This document shows positions 63,771-64,000 of a DNA stretch of 64,000 bases, in pieces. The stretch is from Candidatus Aalborgicola lynettensis (GTDB lineage: Bacteria; Pseudomonadota; Gammaproteobacteria; Burkholderiales; Burkholderiaceae_C): assembly GCA_016719405.1 (NCBI GenBank), contig JADJZE010000022.1:69501-133500 (forward strand). Direction: 5' to 3'. Under the pieces are notes generated by a model. It was given only the letters and a program-made list of their open reading frames with translations. It was not told the origin of the DNA and ran no database searches. Numbering within the stretch: the stretch's first letter is position 1; every line of letters starts with the position of its first letter. The translations under genes were made by a program, and so were the position numbers.

Positions 63771-64000
63771 TCAAATCTCAATATCCGCAGCACCTGCAGG
63801 TGGTGCAGTATGGGGGCGCGGGACGACTTGCGCCGAAGTACGCTCAAAATCAGCGGCTCGGGCGGGTGCGGTCGCTACAAAAGCTGTCGTTTTTTCCACT
63901 ACACCGGGCGATTGCGCCGACGCGGCGGGCACCGCCTCACCCGACACGCCAGGCATTTGCTGCAAAACTCGGCGCAAATCGGCCGCAAAGGCATCGCCCG
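63771..64000 (-). CDS. Ser/Thr protein kinase, C-terminal fragment (start beyond window)
   Basis: Only the last ~75 residues are inside the window. The segment GDAFAADLRRVLQQMPG matches the end of the catalytic domain of bacterial Ser/Thr kinases, and is followed by an Ala/Pro-rich tail ending GAADIEI. The call rests on this short stretch and on the neighbouring PP2C and FHA genes. Confidence 0.65.
   Translation of the reverse strand, partial: GDAFAADLRRVLQQMPGVSGEAVPAASAQSPGVVEKTTAFVATAPARAADFERTSAQVVPRPHTAPPAGAADIEI

Overview
The window looks like chromosome of a betaproteobacterium of the order Burkholderiales, most likely Comamonadaceae (Rhodoferax/Polaromonas-like). The reasons are the def-fmt-LysM-dprA-smg gene order, yajC-secD-secF, a DUF1631 protein, the YhdP/glnE divergent pair, and several copies of a short hairpin repeat with a GCTAT...ATAGC core that I associate with this family. 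Most genes are GC-rich housekeeping genes. Three blocks are clearly more AT-rich and look acquired.

Layout. 1-5.5 kb: a chemotaxis operon on the minus strand (CheZ-like protein, CheY, STAS protein, CheA, soluble receptor). 5.8-12.97 kb: a diguanylate cyclase, pgk, fmt, def, a LysM protein, dprA and smg. 13.0-18.8 kb: DUF1631, secF, secD, yajC. 18.9-22.6 kb: a fused indolepyruvate ferredoxin oxidoreductase, with a 100-bp nested inverted-repeat element upstream. 22.9-27.0 kb: cheV and mltA, separated by a two-gene islet (methyltransferase plus glycosyltransferase) flanked by perfect 149-bp copies of the mltA 3' end. 27.1-45.3 kb: nitrilase, YhdP, glnE, rfaE2 (frameshifted here), a degenerate HD-GYP-like protein, a zinc-ribbon protein, GST, purB, yaeQ, a GAF-PAS-PAS-GGDEF-EAL protein, a holin-like membrane protein, a BepA-like protease and moaC. 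46.0-50.0 kb: an AT-rich gtrA/gtrB/methyltransferase/membrane-protein block. 50.0-54.3 kb: glycosyltransferases, including two TPR-GT9-like paralogues, directly downstream of the type IV pilin gene pilA. 54.9-56.7 kb: a second islet carrying a split third TPR/GT9 pair, flanked by the intact 3' end of a pilus ATPase gene and a diverged remnant of the same 3' end. 56.7-64.0 kb: a signalling operon (Ser/Thr kinase, PP2C phosphatase, double FHA, CHASE2 adenylate cyclase, metallo-beta-lactamase-fold phosphodiesterase, GAF-domain GspE/PilB ATPase).

How the genes work together. The right end reads as a module that could link Ser/Thr phosphorylation and cAMP turnover to a type IV pilus motor. Its neighbours are pilA, with a probable sigma-54 promoter, and a set of glycosyltransferases that could modify pilin or surface polysaccharide. 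The left end supplies chemotaxis and cyclic-di-GMP functions. The most unusual observation is that two accessory glycosyltransferase cassettes share one architecture: cargo inserted at the 3' end of a resident gene, with a duplicated copy of that 3' end left on the far side. A second recurrent theme is a hairpin repeat family that lies between convergent genes and in two places forms part of a signal-peptide coding sequence.

No tRNA, rRNA, CRISPR array, integrase or complete insertion sequence was seen.
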